64,000 nucleotides of DNA. It comes from Brotonthovivens ammoniilytica (GTDB lineage Bacteria > Bacillota > Clostridia > Lachnospirales > Lachnospiraceae). Shown one piece after another: positions 17,787 through 25,489 of this stretch (the first letter of the stretch is position 1; each line of letters starts with the position of its first letter). Location: the NCBI RefSeq assembly GCF_025566885.1, contig NZ_JAOQJQ010000010.1:29221-93220 (forward strand). Reading direction: 5' to 3'. Made by a program: the position numbers and the translations under genes. Under the pieces are notes generated by a model, which did no database searches, was not told the DNA's origin, and was given only the letters and a program-made list of their open reading frames with translations.

Positions 17787-19343
17787 ATGCTAAGCAAACA
17801 CACCCTCTGGATTGTATTTATTTTATATCTCTGTTTTTTATTCTTTATCGCCAGCTTTGGCAGTCTGTTTCAGAGACACAAAACAAGAAATGCAGAAGAC
17901 TTTTCCACCAGCGGCGGTACCATCCGCTGGCCCTTTCTTGTTATGACATACATCGCCTCGCTGATGAGCACCTGGGTCTTTTTTGCCGGCCCCGGCGCAT
18001 ACTATCGTGGCGGTTTCGGATACTGGGCCAGCGAGCTTAGTTTTATCTGTCTTTTTCCAGTCATTGTTCATTTTGTTATGAACAAAGTATGGATTATTAA
18101 CCGCAGCCGGCACTACACTACCCCGGCAGACATTTACTATGACCGCTTTAAAAGCCCTGTTCTGAGATTTATTCTGGCTCTTGTATTTTTAAGTGCTTCT
18201 TTTCCAATGGTAACCTCTGTATTAATTGCCATTTCCAAAGCTGCTGAAATCGCAACCGGCGGAAAAATAAATTACCGCTATATTCTTTTAATTATCGGAA
18301 TTGTGATTGTCGCCTATGTTATGATCGGAGGCTTGAAATCAATCGTAATCACGGATACCATCCAGGGGCTTTTGTACATTGCAATTTTATGGATTATTGT
18401 CATTGTCTGTCTGCTGATTGGCTTTAACGGTTCTCTGGGAAATGCGGTCTCCACTGTGTGGGAAAATACCAGCGAATGGTTTTCTTATCCCGGCCCTGAT
18501 AACTGGGTCCCCTACAGCGCCCGCCTTGGATACCCCTTATGCTGTGCCATTGGATGGACAATTATGCTGCCTCACGTATTTATCCGTTCCGGCTACGCTG
18601 GCTCTTCCCTGCAGACCCAGCGCAAACTGATGTTTTTAACACCGGTGCTTCAGGTTATTGTATGGAGCGGATGTATGATTATCGGTCTTGTTGCTATGGG
18701 ACTGATGCCGGGTCTTAGCACATCCGAAACAGAATACATTATTCCCTATCTGATACAGAATGTGATTCAGAATATTCATCCGGCTGCAGCTTTTATTCTG
18801 ATGATTGGCTTTTTCATTGGTTCCGTATCAGTAGGTGTAACTACCGCAGACTCTTTTCTTCTTGTTTCCGGATCTATTTTAACAGAAGATATTCTTGTAA
18901 ATACACTGCATCTGAAACTCAGCGAAAAAGGAAAGCTGACGGCCGTCCGCATTGTAATCGCCTTTATCGGCGTAATTAGTATTTTTATGGCATTAAAGCC
19001 GCCGGGACTGATTTTCACACTGATTATGTTTGCCAACGCCATTGTTATGCCGCTGTTTCCAATTCTGGTTATCGGCATCTACTGGAAACGGGCAACAAAA
19101 CAGGCTGCTATTATCTCAGCAGCCGTGGGCACCGCACTGGTACTGATGACTTATTTCGTATGGAATCTGGGCGGATCCTGGTATGGAACCTTTGGTCTTA
19201 TAGGAAGCACAGTCTGTATGATCTTTTTCAGCCTTATTACAAAACAGAATCCCGCTGACAGCACCGCATTTTACGAGGCTTTGAAAAAAGGCGAAGAGGA
19301 ATTTTATGAAACAGAGCCCCGGCAAACTAAGACAGAATCATAA
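17787..19343 (+). CDS. sodium:solute symporter family transporter
   Basis: A 518-residue inner-membrane carrier of the SSS family with about 13 hydrophobic helices. Typical elements include an N-terminal SLMSTWVFFAGPGAYYRGGF region, MIGGLKSIVITDTIQG (the GGxxAVxxTDxxQ-like block near residue 186), and SVGVTTADSFLL near residue 348. It is cotranscribed with the DUF3311 gene and diverges from the xanthine dehydrogenase gene, so the substrate may be a purine breakdown product or an organic acid. This is context-based inference. Confidence 0.88.
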   Translation: MLSKHTLWIVFILYLCFLFFIASFGSLFQRHKTRNAEDFSTSGGTIRWPFLVMTYIASLMSTWVFFAGPGAYYRGGFGYWASELSFICLFPVIVHFVMNKVWIINRSRHYTTPADIYYDRFKSPVLRFILALVFLSASFPMVTSVLIAISKAAEIATGGKINYRYILLIIGIVIVAYVMIGGLKSIVITDTIQGLLYIAILWIIVIVCLLIGFNGSLGNAVSTVWENTSEWFSYPGPDNWVPYSARLGYPLCCAIGWTIMLPHVFIRSGYAGSSLQTQRKLMFLTPVLQVIVWSGCMIIGLVAMGLMPGLSTSETEYIIPYLIQNVIQNIHPAAAFILMIGFFIGSVSVGVTTADSFLLVSGSILTEDILVNTLHLKLSEKGKLTAVRIVIAFIGVISIFMALKPPGLIFTLIMFANAIVMPLFPILVIGIYWKRATKQAAIISAAVGTALVLMTYFVWNLGGSWYGTFGLIGSTVCMIFFSLITKQNPADSTAFYEALKKGEEEFYETEPRQTKTES

Positions 19344-19351
19344 TCAAATGC

Positions 19352-19395
19352 AAAAGAACAGTATCTTACCCAATAAGTAAAAGTGCTGTTCTTTC
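19352..19395. terminator. bidirectional terminator between symporter and aminotransferase
   Basis: A stem AAAGAACAG/CTGTTCTTT with an inner TTAC/GTAA pairing lies between two convergent genes. It carries a short T run on each strand. Confidence 0.6.
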
Positions 19396-19409
19396 TATTT
19401 ATAATTTTA

Positions 19410-20543
19410 TCATTCTTCCACTGCCTGCAAAAACAGCTCTCTCATACTGTCCTTCAATGAAATCCCAAGTTTTTTCATTGTCTGATCCAATGCATCAAAT
19501 ACCGCCGTCATTTTATCTTGATAAGCATTATTGCCCATATGTCCAATACGGATTACTTTTCCTTTCAGTTGGTCAAAGGAACCCGCCAGCATAATCTGAT
19601 GATCCTTAAGCATCGTCTTAAGAATGGCCGTATCAGTTGTTCCGTCAGGCACCTCAAATACCGTAACTGTATTGGAAAAACCGCTGTTTTGATACAGTTT
19701 TAAACCTGCCCCCGTCACTGCCCTCCGGGATGCCTTTGCAATTCTTTCATGTCTTATTAAAATATCTTTATCAGCTGCAATTTGTTCTATCGCCTCTCTC
19801 AGCCCATAAATGTCGCTGACAGGCATCGTATATGGAAACCATTTCTCCTTGTAATAGTTTTCAAACACTTTCAGATTCGCATAAAAAGATGCAATTGGTG
19901 TCTTACGGCTGTTGATGGCACGTTTAGCATCCTGGCTGACAGTCACAAAGGTAAGGCCCGGAGGAGCCGAAACCACCTTCTGAGAGCCTCCGCATAAAAT
20001 ATCTATCTGCGCATCTGTTACAGATAACGGTTCTCCAAAAGCCGTCGAAACCGCATCTGTTATCGTTAAAATACCATATCTTTTCAGCAGCGGGCAGATA
20101 ACGGATACATCGTTTAGCATACCGCTTGGCGTATCTCCATGTACAACGGTAGCATATTTAAAATCATGATCCTTTTCCAGGAACTTTCTCAATTCCTCTG
20201 CATTTAAAGTTTCTCTTGTATCGGCCGAATAAATATAGGGATTTCCTCCGTACATAGCCACAAAATCAGCAAATCCTCTTCCAAAAATTCCATTATCAAG
20301 AACAAGAACCCTGTCAGAAGGTTCTGTCAAAGAGGCACAGGCTGCTTCCAGTCCTAAAATTCCCTCTCCGCCTAATATCAATGTTTCATTTTCCGTATGG
20401 AGCAGCCGGCTGATCAGCTGACAGGTTTCCTGGTAAAATTCCACAAACGTCTCATCCAGATCCGGATTCACAAATTCCCGGCTGCGGGCGCTGCGTACAG
20501 CTTCCGTAACCTCTGTAGGACCCGGGGTCATCATTTTATACAT
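19410..20543 (-). CDS. class V aminotransferase, alanine/ureidoglycine-glyoxylate type
   Basis: A 377-residue pyridoxal-phosphate enzyme. The start MYKMMTPGPTEV is typical of serine/alanine-glyoxylate and ureidoglycine-glyoxylate aminotransferases. The cofactor Lys is in GGSQKVVSAPPGLTF near residue 198, and the conserved Asp is in TDAVST near residue 163. It would transfer amino groups between a small amino acid and glyoxylate. Proximity to the xanthine dehydrogenase gene fits a role in purine or ureide breakdown, but no allantoin-pathway enzymes are present, so alanine- or serine-glyoxylate activity is equally possible. An ECF S component lies 84 bp upstream on the same strand. Confidence 0.85.
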   Translation of the reverse strand: MYKMMTPGPTEVTEAVRSARSREFVNPDLDETFVEFYQETCQLISRLLHTENETLILGGEGILGLEAACASLTEPSDRVLVLDNGIFGRGFADFVAMYGGNPYIYSADTRETLNAEELRKFLEKDHDFKYATVVHGDTPSGMLNDVSVICPLLKRYGILTITDAVSTAFGEPLSVTDAQIDILCGGSQKVVSAPPGLTFVTVSQDAKRAINSRKTPIASFYANLKVFENYYKEKWFPYTMPVSDIYGLREAIEQIAADKDILIRHERIAKASRRAVTGAGLKLYQNSGFSNTVTVFEVPDGTTDTAILKTMLKDHQIMLAGSFDQLKGKVIRIGHMGNNAYQDKMTAVFDALDQTMKKLGISLKDSMRELFLQAVEE

Positions 20544-20627
20544 ATTTTTATCCTTTCTGAAAGTGACACCTTCTGCTGGGTATCTTTCTCTTATAAATTA
20601 CTTTCTGCCTGATTATCTATCAGACTT

Positions 20628-21170
20628 TCATGCTTCTTTCAGGCCAATTCTCTTTGCCGCCGTATTGAGACGCCCCACAATGGCCAGGGTAACCACAGCC
20701 GCCAGGCCAATCTGCAGCAGATTACCCGGTATGGAAGCTGCCGGTGCAATCCAGTTCCCATAAATAATTCCTTCTGCAAGATAATAACCGCCTGCTTTAA
20801 TCACACATGCCACGGCAATTGCTATCGTATACCAGACAAATTTCTGATGGGAACTTTTTTCGGTAATCCGGCCCACAGCAAATCCCATAAATCCTACAAT
20901 CACAAGTGTAAAAGGTGCCCATAAAGTCCAGCCGGACAACAGATCAAAAAGCCCCATTCCAACTCCTCCTGCTATCATTCCTGTCCTTTTCCCAAAAATA
21001 ATTGCTCCCACAAACAAAGGAATATTTCCCAGATGAATCAAACCTCCATTGGCCGCAATTGGCAGCCTTATATTGACGCAGGCAGTAAAGATATATGTCA
21101 ATGCAACAAAGACTGCTGTTACTGTAATAAATCGAATCTGCTGTATACCTCTCTTTTCTGTTTTTTCCAT
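20628..21170 (-). CDS. ECF transporter S component
   Basis: A 180-residue membrane protein with five or six helices. It has the family pattern of an early VALTYIFTACVNIRLP and GGLIHLGNIPLFVGAIIFG, then GVGMGLFDLL. This matches vitamin-binding S subunits of energy-coupling-factor importers of the PF07155 group (hydroxymethylpyrimidine or pyridoxine type). No energizing module is nearby, so it must share one encoded elsewhere. The next gene downstream is a PLP-dependent enzyme, which makes a vitamin B6 compound an attractive but unproven substrate. No thiamine or riboflavin riboswitch is seen upstream. Confidence 0.85.
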   Translation of the reverse strand: MEKTEKRGIQQIRFITVTAVFVALTYIFTACVNIRLPIAANGGLIHLGNIPLFVGAIIFGKRTGMIAGGVGMGLFDLLSGWTLWAPFTLVIVGFMGFAVGRITEKSSHQKFVWYTIAIAVACVIKAGGYYLAEGIIYGNWIAPAASIPGNLLQIGLAAVVTLAIVGRLNTAAKRIGLKEA

Positions 21171-21268
21171 TTCACAAGCCTTCTTTCTTTTGCTGGAACT
21201 TATCCTACTCTCAGAATGGCTTATTTCATATATCCACTTTTCCTGTTTTTAACCAGTCCAGTTTATGT

Positions 21269-21427
21269 AAAAAAGAATCCTGACACGGCAGGATTCTCCG
21301 CCTGCGGCGGGTCGCTTTTGCGACATGACTCCATTCCGCCGCAGTGCGATCAAAAGCGGAGCGTTTTTTGCTCTATCGGAATCGGTACTTTTCAGCTTTA
21401 TCACAACACGGTATTTCTTATAGCGCA
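21269..21427 (-). repeat. structured intergenic repeat, copy A
   Basis: About 160 bp that match copy B (33413-33573) at most positions. Minus-strand reading gives a weak hairpin, then a long nested stem (CTCCGC/GCGGAG outer, CTGCGGC/GCCGCAG inner, GTCGC/GCGAC apical). It ends with a perfect 8-bp hairpin GAATCCTG/CAGGATTC followed by TTTTTT, a good terminator. It fills the gap between the SRP RNA gene and the ECF S-component gene. No reading frame is credible in it. Confidence 0.75.
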
Positions 21428-21476
21428 AAAAAGAATGTGCCTTGCACATTCTTCACATAAGTCTTTATTCTTTTTA

Positions 21477-21739
21477 CCGAGCATCCGGCTTTGAGTTAAT
21501 GGCCACAGACGTTACCTCTACAGTTAACTCAGCCCAGGCACCCTCACGGCACATAGGAGTTTCTGCTTAAGGCTGCTTCATTCCTGACCTGACCTGGTTC
21601 ACAGAGTCCTATTGCGTAAGACCCAAACTTCGACGCCACTTATAGAGGGCAGCTCTGCAGTCAAAAACCCGGGGCCGGATATCACCCCAACTGTAGCGGA
21701 CTGTTGGTACAGGGCACCGCTAACGCCCCAGCTGCTCGG
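21477..21739 (-). ncRNA. ffs: signal recognition particle RNA, long Bacillus type
   Basis: About 263 nt. The S-domain core is plain on the minus strand (AGGTCAGGAATGAAGCAGCC, followed by AAGCAGAAAC). The Alu-domain region with GCGGTGCCCTGTACC and the return strand with GGGTGCCTGGGCTGAG are typical of long Gram-positive SRP RNA. The ends pair (CCGAGCA at the 5' end with TGCTCGG at the 3' end), which sets the boundaries. The RNA joins Ffh to target nascent membrane proteins. Confidence 0.93.
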
Positions 21740-21746
21740 AGATTTA

Positions 21747-21775
21747 AGTATAGCTTTTTTCTGTCTAATTGTCAA
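21747..21775 (-). promoter_or_regulatory. SRP RNA promoter inside the end of tadA
   Basis: Minus-strand -35 TTGACA (21770-21775), 17-bp spacer, -10 TATACT (21747-21752), seven bases before the RNA 5' end. The -35 box is made by the last codons of tadA (Phe-Asp-Asn-stop, TTTGACAATTAG). Confidence 0.8.
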
Positions 21776-22256
21776 ATTTTTCTGTTTCTTTTTTAGCCTT
21801 TTTCTTTTCTCTTAATTCTTTAAAAAAACTGCTGAGCATGTCTGAACATATCTCTTCTAAAACGCCGCGTATTACTTCTACCTGATGATTAAACTGTCCC
21901 ATCTGCAGCAAATTCAGCACTGAGCCGCAGCAGCCGGCTTTGGGATTCATACTTCCAATCACAACTTTACTGATTCTAGACTGCACCAGCGCTCCGGCGC
22001 ACATCTGACACGGTTCCAGTGTCACATACATAGTACAGCCTTCCAGCCTCCAGTCCCCCAGTTTCCGGCTGGCTTTCCGGATCGCCAAAAGTTCCGCATG
22101 AGCCAGCGTATTTTTATCTGTATTCCGGCGGTTATATCCTCTGGCAATAATTTTATCTTCACAGACAATCACACATCCAATGGGAACTTCATCAAGCGCC
22201 CAGGCTTTTTTTGCCTGCCGGACAGCTTCTTTCATATACTTTTCATGTTTCTCCAT
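21765..22256 (-). CDS. tadA: tRNA-specific adenosine-34 deaminase
   Basis: A 163-residue zinc deaminase that makes inosine at the wobble position of tRNA-Arg(ACG). The catalytic HAELLAI is near residue 54 and the zinc-binding PCQMCAGA near residue 83. Both spacing and total length are normal for TadA. The C-terminal tail is Lys/Glu rich. The final codons double as the -35 box of the SRP RNA promoter, so the two genes are fixed to each other. Confidence 0.93.
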   Translation of the reverse strand: MEKHEKYMKEAVRQAKKAWALDEVPIGCVIVCEDKIIARGYNRRNTDKNTLAHAELLAIRKASRKLGDWRLEGCTMYVTLEPCQMCAGALVQSRISKVVIGSMNPKAGCCGSVLNLLQMGQFNHQVEVIRGVLEEICSDMLSSFFKELREKKKAKKETEKFDN

Positions 22257-22335
22257 AGTATCTCTCTTTCTCGGACATTCTTTCTATAGTATAATGCAGA
22301 TATGATCAGAAGTAAATTTGAAAGGATGTGATTTT

Positions 22336-23034
22336 ATGACAATCGGTGGACTGCAAAAAACAACACTGCTTGATTATCCCGGAAAGATAAGCGCCTGTAT
22401 TTTTCTTTCCGGCTGTAATTTCTGCTGCCCTTTTTGTCACAACAGTTCTCTGATTCCAAAAAACATTAAAGGTTTATTTTCTCCTGAAGAAATCCTTTCC
22501 CTGCTTGAAAAACGAAAAAGTATTCTGGACGGGGTCTGTATTTCCGGCGGCGAACCTACACTGCAGGAAGATCTTCCCGAATTTATCCGTGATATAAAAA
22601 AACTTGGATATTTGGTTAAGCTTGACACCAACGGTACCAACCCTAAAATGTTAAGTTTTTTAATATCAGAAAAACTAATAGATGCGGTGGCTATGGATAT
22701 TAAAAATTCCAAAGAAAAATATGCCGCAACCTGCGGTATTACAGATCAGGGGCTCCCCTTTCCGGCAATCTTAAGCTCCGTTGAGCTGTTAAAAAATACA
22801 ACAGATCTATATATTGAGTTCCGCACTACAGTCATCCGGGAATTTCATCATGCATCTGATTTTAAATCTATCGGAGAATGGCTTTTAGGAGCTTCACGCT
22901 ATGTCCTTCAGCCTTTTAAAAGCTCTGACTCCGTCCCGCTCCAAAAACTTCATGCACCTGACTACACAGATTTAAAATATTACCAAAAGCTGTGCCAAAA
23001 CTATATACCTTCGGTAAGCATACGGGGAACTTAA
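22336..23034 (+). CDS. nrdG: radical SAM activating enzyme, anaerobic NrdG type
   Basis: A 232-residue radical SAM protein. The cluster motif CxxxCxxC is in SGCNFCCPFCHN near residue 28, and GGEPTLQ follows near residue 74. The opening MTIGGLQKTTLLDYPG matches the group annotated as anaerobic ribonucleoside-triphosphate reductase activating protein (often found alone in Clostridia). It would install a glycyl radical on the reductase. AAGGAT sets the start at ATG 22336. The reductase NrdD is not in the window, so the exact partner is not proven. Confidence 0.85.
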   Translation: MTIGGLQKTTLLDYPGKISACIFLSGCNFCCPFCHNSSLIPKNIKGLFSPEEILSLLEKRKSILDGVCISGGEPTLQEDLPEFIRDIKKLGYLVKLDTNGTNPKMLSFLISEKLIDAVAMDIKNSKEKYAATCGITDQGLPFPAILSSVELLKNTTDLYIEFRTTVIREFHHASDFKSIGEWLLGASRYVLQPFKSSDSVPLQKLHAPDYTDLKYYQKLCQNYIPSVSIRGT

Positions 23035-23057
23035 ATTATACCCAGCCGCCGCCCCTT

Positions 23058-24191
23058 TTAATTCAGATAACGATACCAGTACCCAAACTCTCCTGTTTTT
23101 TGTATACACTGCTCCTGGGTTCTAAATTCTGTGAAACTAAAAATGGACGCCATCACCCGTTCCTGATTCTGAAATACACCCGGGACTCCCAAAAACCAGC
23201 GATTCTCGGACTGTATGTAACCCAAAAGAAGCGCTCCGTAATTAAAATATCCATGGAGCAGAAAACTGTTATTTCTCATAAACCAATATTGTTTGGGCAG
23301 CTGTTTAAAATCTTTGATATCAAAACGGATAGCACGCACATCCGTATCACCCGAAAAAGGATAAATCTCTCTGTGGGTTTTCTTCAATGCATTCCAGCAA
23401 TTTTCCATTCCCGCATTTTTTACTGCTGCGGCACCGGCAGACTGTATCTTCAGTTCCTCTTCTCCCGTAATGCTCTCTTCCTTCTCTATCTGTTCTTCCA
23501 TTATCAGATCAGCATCATCTCCCATGCCTTCCTGTTCACTCCCGCTTTGCTCTATAGGAATTACTTTTTGTTCCAAAGAATCATGCTCTTCTGCTTTTAT
23601 TTCTTTTTCATCTTTTTGCTCCGATTTCAGTATTTCCTGCTCCATCAGACGTTCTACATTTGAAATTACCTTCTTGTCATTTTGAACCTCTGTCGTTTCT
23701 TCCTGAGTATTTTGACCGGGAAATACCCGGATATTGTCCGGTTCCTCTGCCTGCGCAGCCGTTATCTGGGGACGCTCTTTTGTTTCTTCCACATTTTCTT
23801 TTTTCTCCGGACGCAGTCTGTTCCAGTCAGTTTTTTCATCATCCCACTGACTGGCAATTAAAAAGTCATCCTGCAGGGGAATAATAATTCCTCTAATTTG
23901 AGAAAACTGATACATGGTTCCTCCTACAGCAGCGCCGTCAAAACGAAACACACCATCTGCAGAATGGTTTTTTACCGGCAGCTTTCCTATTGAAATCTGC
24001 GGCAGATAGCCCTCTTTTCTGACAAACAGGCATACCTGTATCTCATTGATCTGGCCCGGGCAGTTTTTAATATGAAATTCCATCCTGCATTGATTTTGAC
24101 GCTGTTCCACCTTCGCAAAACCACAATTTAGCTTTTTCTCATTTTTTTCATATTGAAACAGATACGTTATAAACCTTTTATAATTGGACAT
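23058..24191 (-). CDS. conserved hypothetical protein with acidic linker
   Basis: A 377-residue protein of unknown role. The N-terminal 110 residues form a beta-rich domain (MSNYKRFITYLFQYE, later a run ending near FRFDGAAVGG). Residues about 140-270 are a low-complexity Glu/Gln/Lys linker. The C-terminal 100 residues form a second conserved block with IYPFSGDTDVRAIRF, YFNYGALLLGY and RWFLGVPGVF. I recall this layout as a Lachnospiraceae domain of unknown function, without certainty about its number. No signal peptide or membrane helix is visible. It converges with the nrdG-like gene. Confidence 0.7.
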   Translation of the reverse strand: MSNYKRFITYLFQYEKNEKKLNCGFAKVEQRQNQCRMEFHIKNCPGQINEIQVCLFVRKEGYLPQISIGKLPVKNHSADGVFRFDGAAVGGTMYQFSQIRGIIIPLQDDFLIASQWDDEKTDWNRLRPEKKENVEETKERPQITAAQAEEPDNIRVFPGQNTQEETTEVQNDKKVISNVERLMEQEILKSEQKDEKEIKAEEHDSLEQKVIPIEQSGSEQEGMGDDADLIMEEQIEKEESITGEEELKIQSAGAAAVKNAGMENCWNALKKTHREIYPFSGDTDVRAIRFDIKDFKQLPKQYWFMRNNSFLLHGYFNYGALLLGYIQSENRWFLGVPGVFQNQERVMASIFSFTEFRTQEQCIQKTGEFGYWYRYLN

Positions 24192-24253
24192 ACTTCCTCC
24201 CGATATAGCTTTCTACAATTTATGATTTTTTCTCTAAAATATGATTTTTTTAC

Positions 24254-24310
24254 TTGACAAATCTATCTTATCGGTTATAATGAAATAGAAATCAGTAATA
24301 ATTACTATTA
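24254..24310 (+). promoter_or_regulatory. perR promoter with Per-box-like dyad
   Basis: -35 TTGACA (24254-24259) and -10 TATAAT (24276-24281), spacer 16. A 15-bp dyad TAATAATTACTATTA follows at 24296-24310, matching the Per-box consensus TTATAATNATTATAA at most positions. It lies between the start point and the perR ATG, fitting autorepression. Confidence 0.65.
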
Positions 24311-24327
24311 TCAAGAAAGAGAGAATC

Positions 24328-24729
24328 ATGATTAAACGAAGCAGACAACGGGAATGTATTAAACAGTTTCTTATGGGACGCACAGACCACCCTACAGCGG
24401 AAACAATTTATATGCATCTGCGCAAAGAGATGCCGTCTTTAAGCCTTGGGACAGTTTATCGAAATCTTTCTCTGCTTTCCGAGTTAGGGGAAATTCGAAA
24501 GATTTCCACTGGCATTGGACCTGATCATTTTGATGGGAATACAGCTCCCCATAATCATTTTATCTGCCAGCAGTGCGGACAATTTTTGGATTTGAAAATG
24601 GATAATATCGACCATATCAACGATATTGCCGGAAAAAACTTTGCCGGATTGATTCATGGACACATTACTTATTTCTACGGAATGTGCCCTGAATGTGCAA
24701 AGGAAAAAAGTAGTAAAAAAACCAGTTGA
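24328..24729 (+). CDS. perR: Fur-family regulator, PerR-like
   Basis: A 133-residue Fur-family repressor. The winged helix is in residues 1-75 (HPTAETIYMHLRKE, LSLGTVYRNLSLL). Structural zinc Cys pairs occur as CQQCG and CPEC, and the regulatory His/Asp residues lie in the DHFDGNTAPHNHF region. Immediate neighbourhood with rubrerythrin (81 bp downstream, same strand) and the Per-box-like dyad in its own promoter support peroxide sensing rather than iron or zinc sensing. Confidence 0.88.
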   Translation: MIKRSRQRECIKQFLMGRTDHPTAETIYMHLRKEMPSLSLGTVYRNLSLLSELGEIRKISTGIGPDHFDGNTAPHNHFICQQCGQFLDLKMDNIDHINDIAGKNFAGLIHGHITYFYGMCPECAKEKSSKKTS

Positions 24730-24809
24730 CATGACTGATTTTTTATAAAACAATAGTAGCATCAATAAATTTTTTATTGAAAAACCAATAGGAAAGGATA
24801 AGGATAAAA

Positions 24810-25352
24810 ATGAAAAAATTTGTATGTACAGTATGTGGTTATGTTCACGAAGGAGATGCAGCACCGGATTTCTGTCCAGTCTGTAAAGCACCTGCAGAAA
24901 AATTCAAAGAGCAGACAGGAGAAATGTCATGGGCTGCTGAGCATGAAGTAGGCGTTGCAAAAGGCGTTAGCGAAGACATTCTTGCAGATTTAAGAGCAAA
25001 CTTCGAAGGCGAATGTTCAGAGGTAGGTATGTACCTTGCTATGGCCCGCGTTGCTCACAGAGAAGGATATCCGGAAATTGGATTATACTGGGAAAAAGCT
25101 GCTTATGAAGAAGCAGAACATGCTGCAAAATTTGCTGAATTACTTGGTGAAGTTATTACAGACAGCACAAAGAAAAATCTTGAAATGCGTGTAGATGCTG
25201 AAAACGGCGCTACAGCTGGTAAATTTGATCTTGCAAAACGTGCAAAAGCTGCTAACCTTGATGCTATTCATGATACTGTTCATGAAATGGCAAGAGACGA
25301 GGCTCGTCACGGAAGAGCATTCAAAGGCTTATTAGAGAGATACTTTGGTTAA
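24810..25352 (+). CDS. rbr: rubrerythrin
   Basis: A 180-residue non-haem iron protein that reduces hydrogen peroxide in anaerobes. A rubredoxin domain is at the N-terminus here (Cys 6, 9, 22 and 25 in VCTVCGYV and FCPVCKAP). A four-helix diiron domain follows (EGECSEVGMYLAMARVA, YEEAEHAAKFAELL, MARDEARHGRAF). This reverse order, rubredoxin first, marks the clostridial reverse-rubrerythrin type. It follows perR on the same strand, so it is part of the peroxide regulon. Strong codon bias (GCA, GAA, AAA) suggests high expression. Confidence 0.93.
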   Translation: MKKFVCTVCGYVHEGDAAPDFCPVCKAPAEKFKEQTGEMSWAAEHEVGVAKGVSEDILADLRANFEGECSEVGMYLAMARVAHREGYPEIGLYWEKAAYEEAEHAAKFAELLGEVITDSTKKNLEMRVDAENGATAGKFDLAKRAKAANLDAIHDTVHEMARDEARHGRAFKGLLERYFG

Positions 25353-25383
25353 TTCCAAAGCCATATATCATTACATCTAAAAG

Positions 25384-25441
25384 AAAGAACCATTACACAG
25401 GAAAGACTTTTTCCATAAAAATGTGTAATGGTTCTTTTTTA
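25384..25441 (+). terminator. rubrerythrin terminator
   Basis: Perfect stem AAAGAACCATTACACA/TGTGTAATGGTTCTTT followed by TTTTT, 32 bp after the rubrerythrin stop. Confidence 0.85.
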
Positions 25442-25489
25442 CAATTAATCTATTGCCCCATAATCTTATCATGGGGGAGATAGATCAGC

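Noticed and set aside
20544..20627. Possible riboswitch between the ECF S component and the aminotransferase
   Set aside because: No glycine, TPP or other core could be recognised, and 84 nt is short for the fragments seen.
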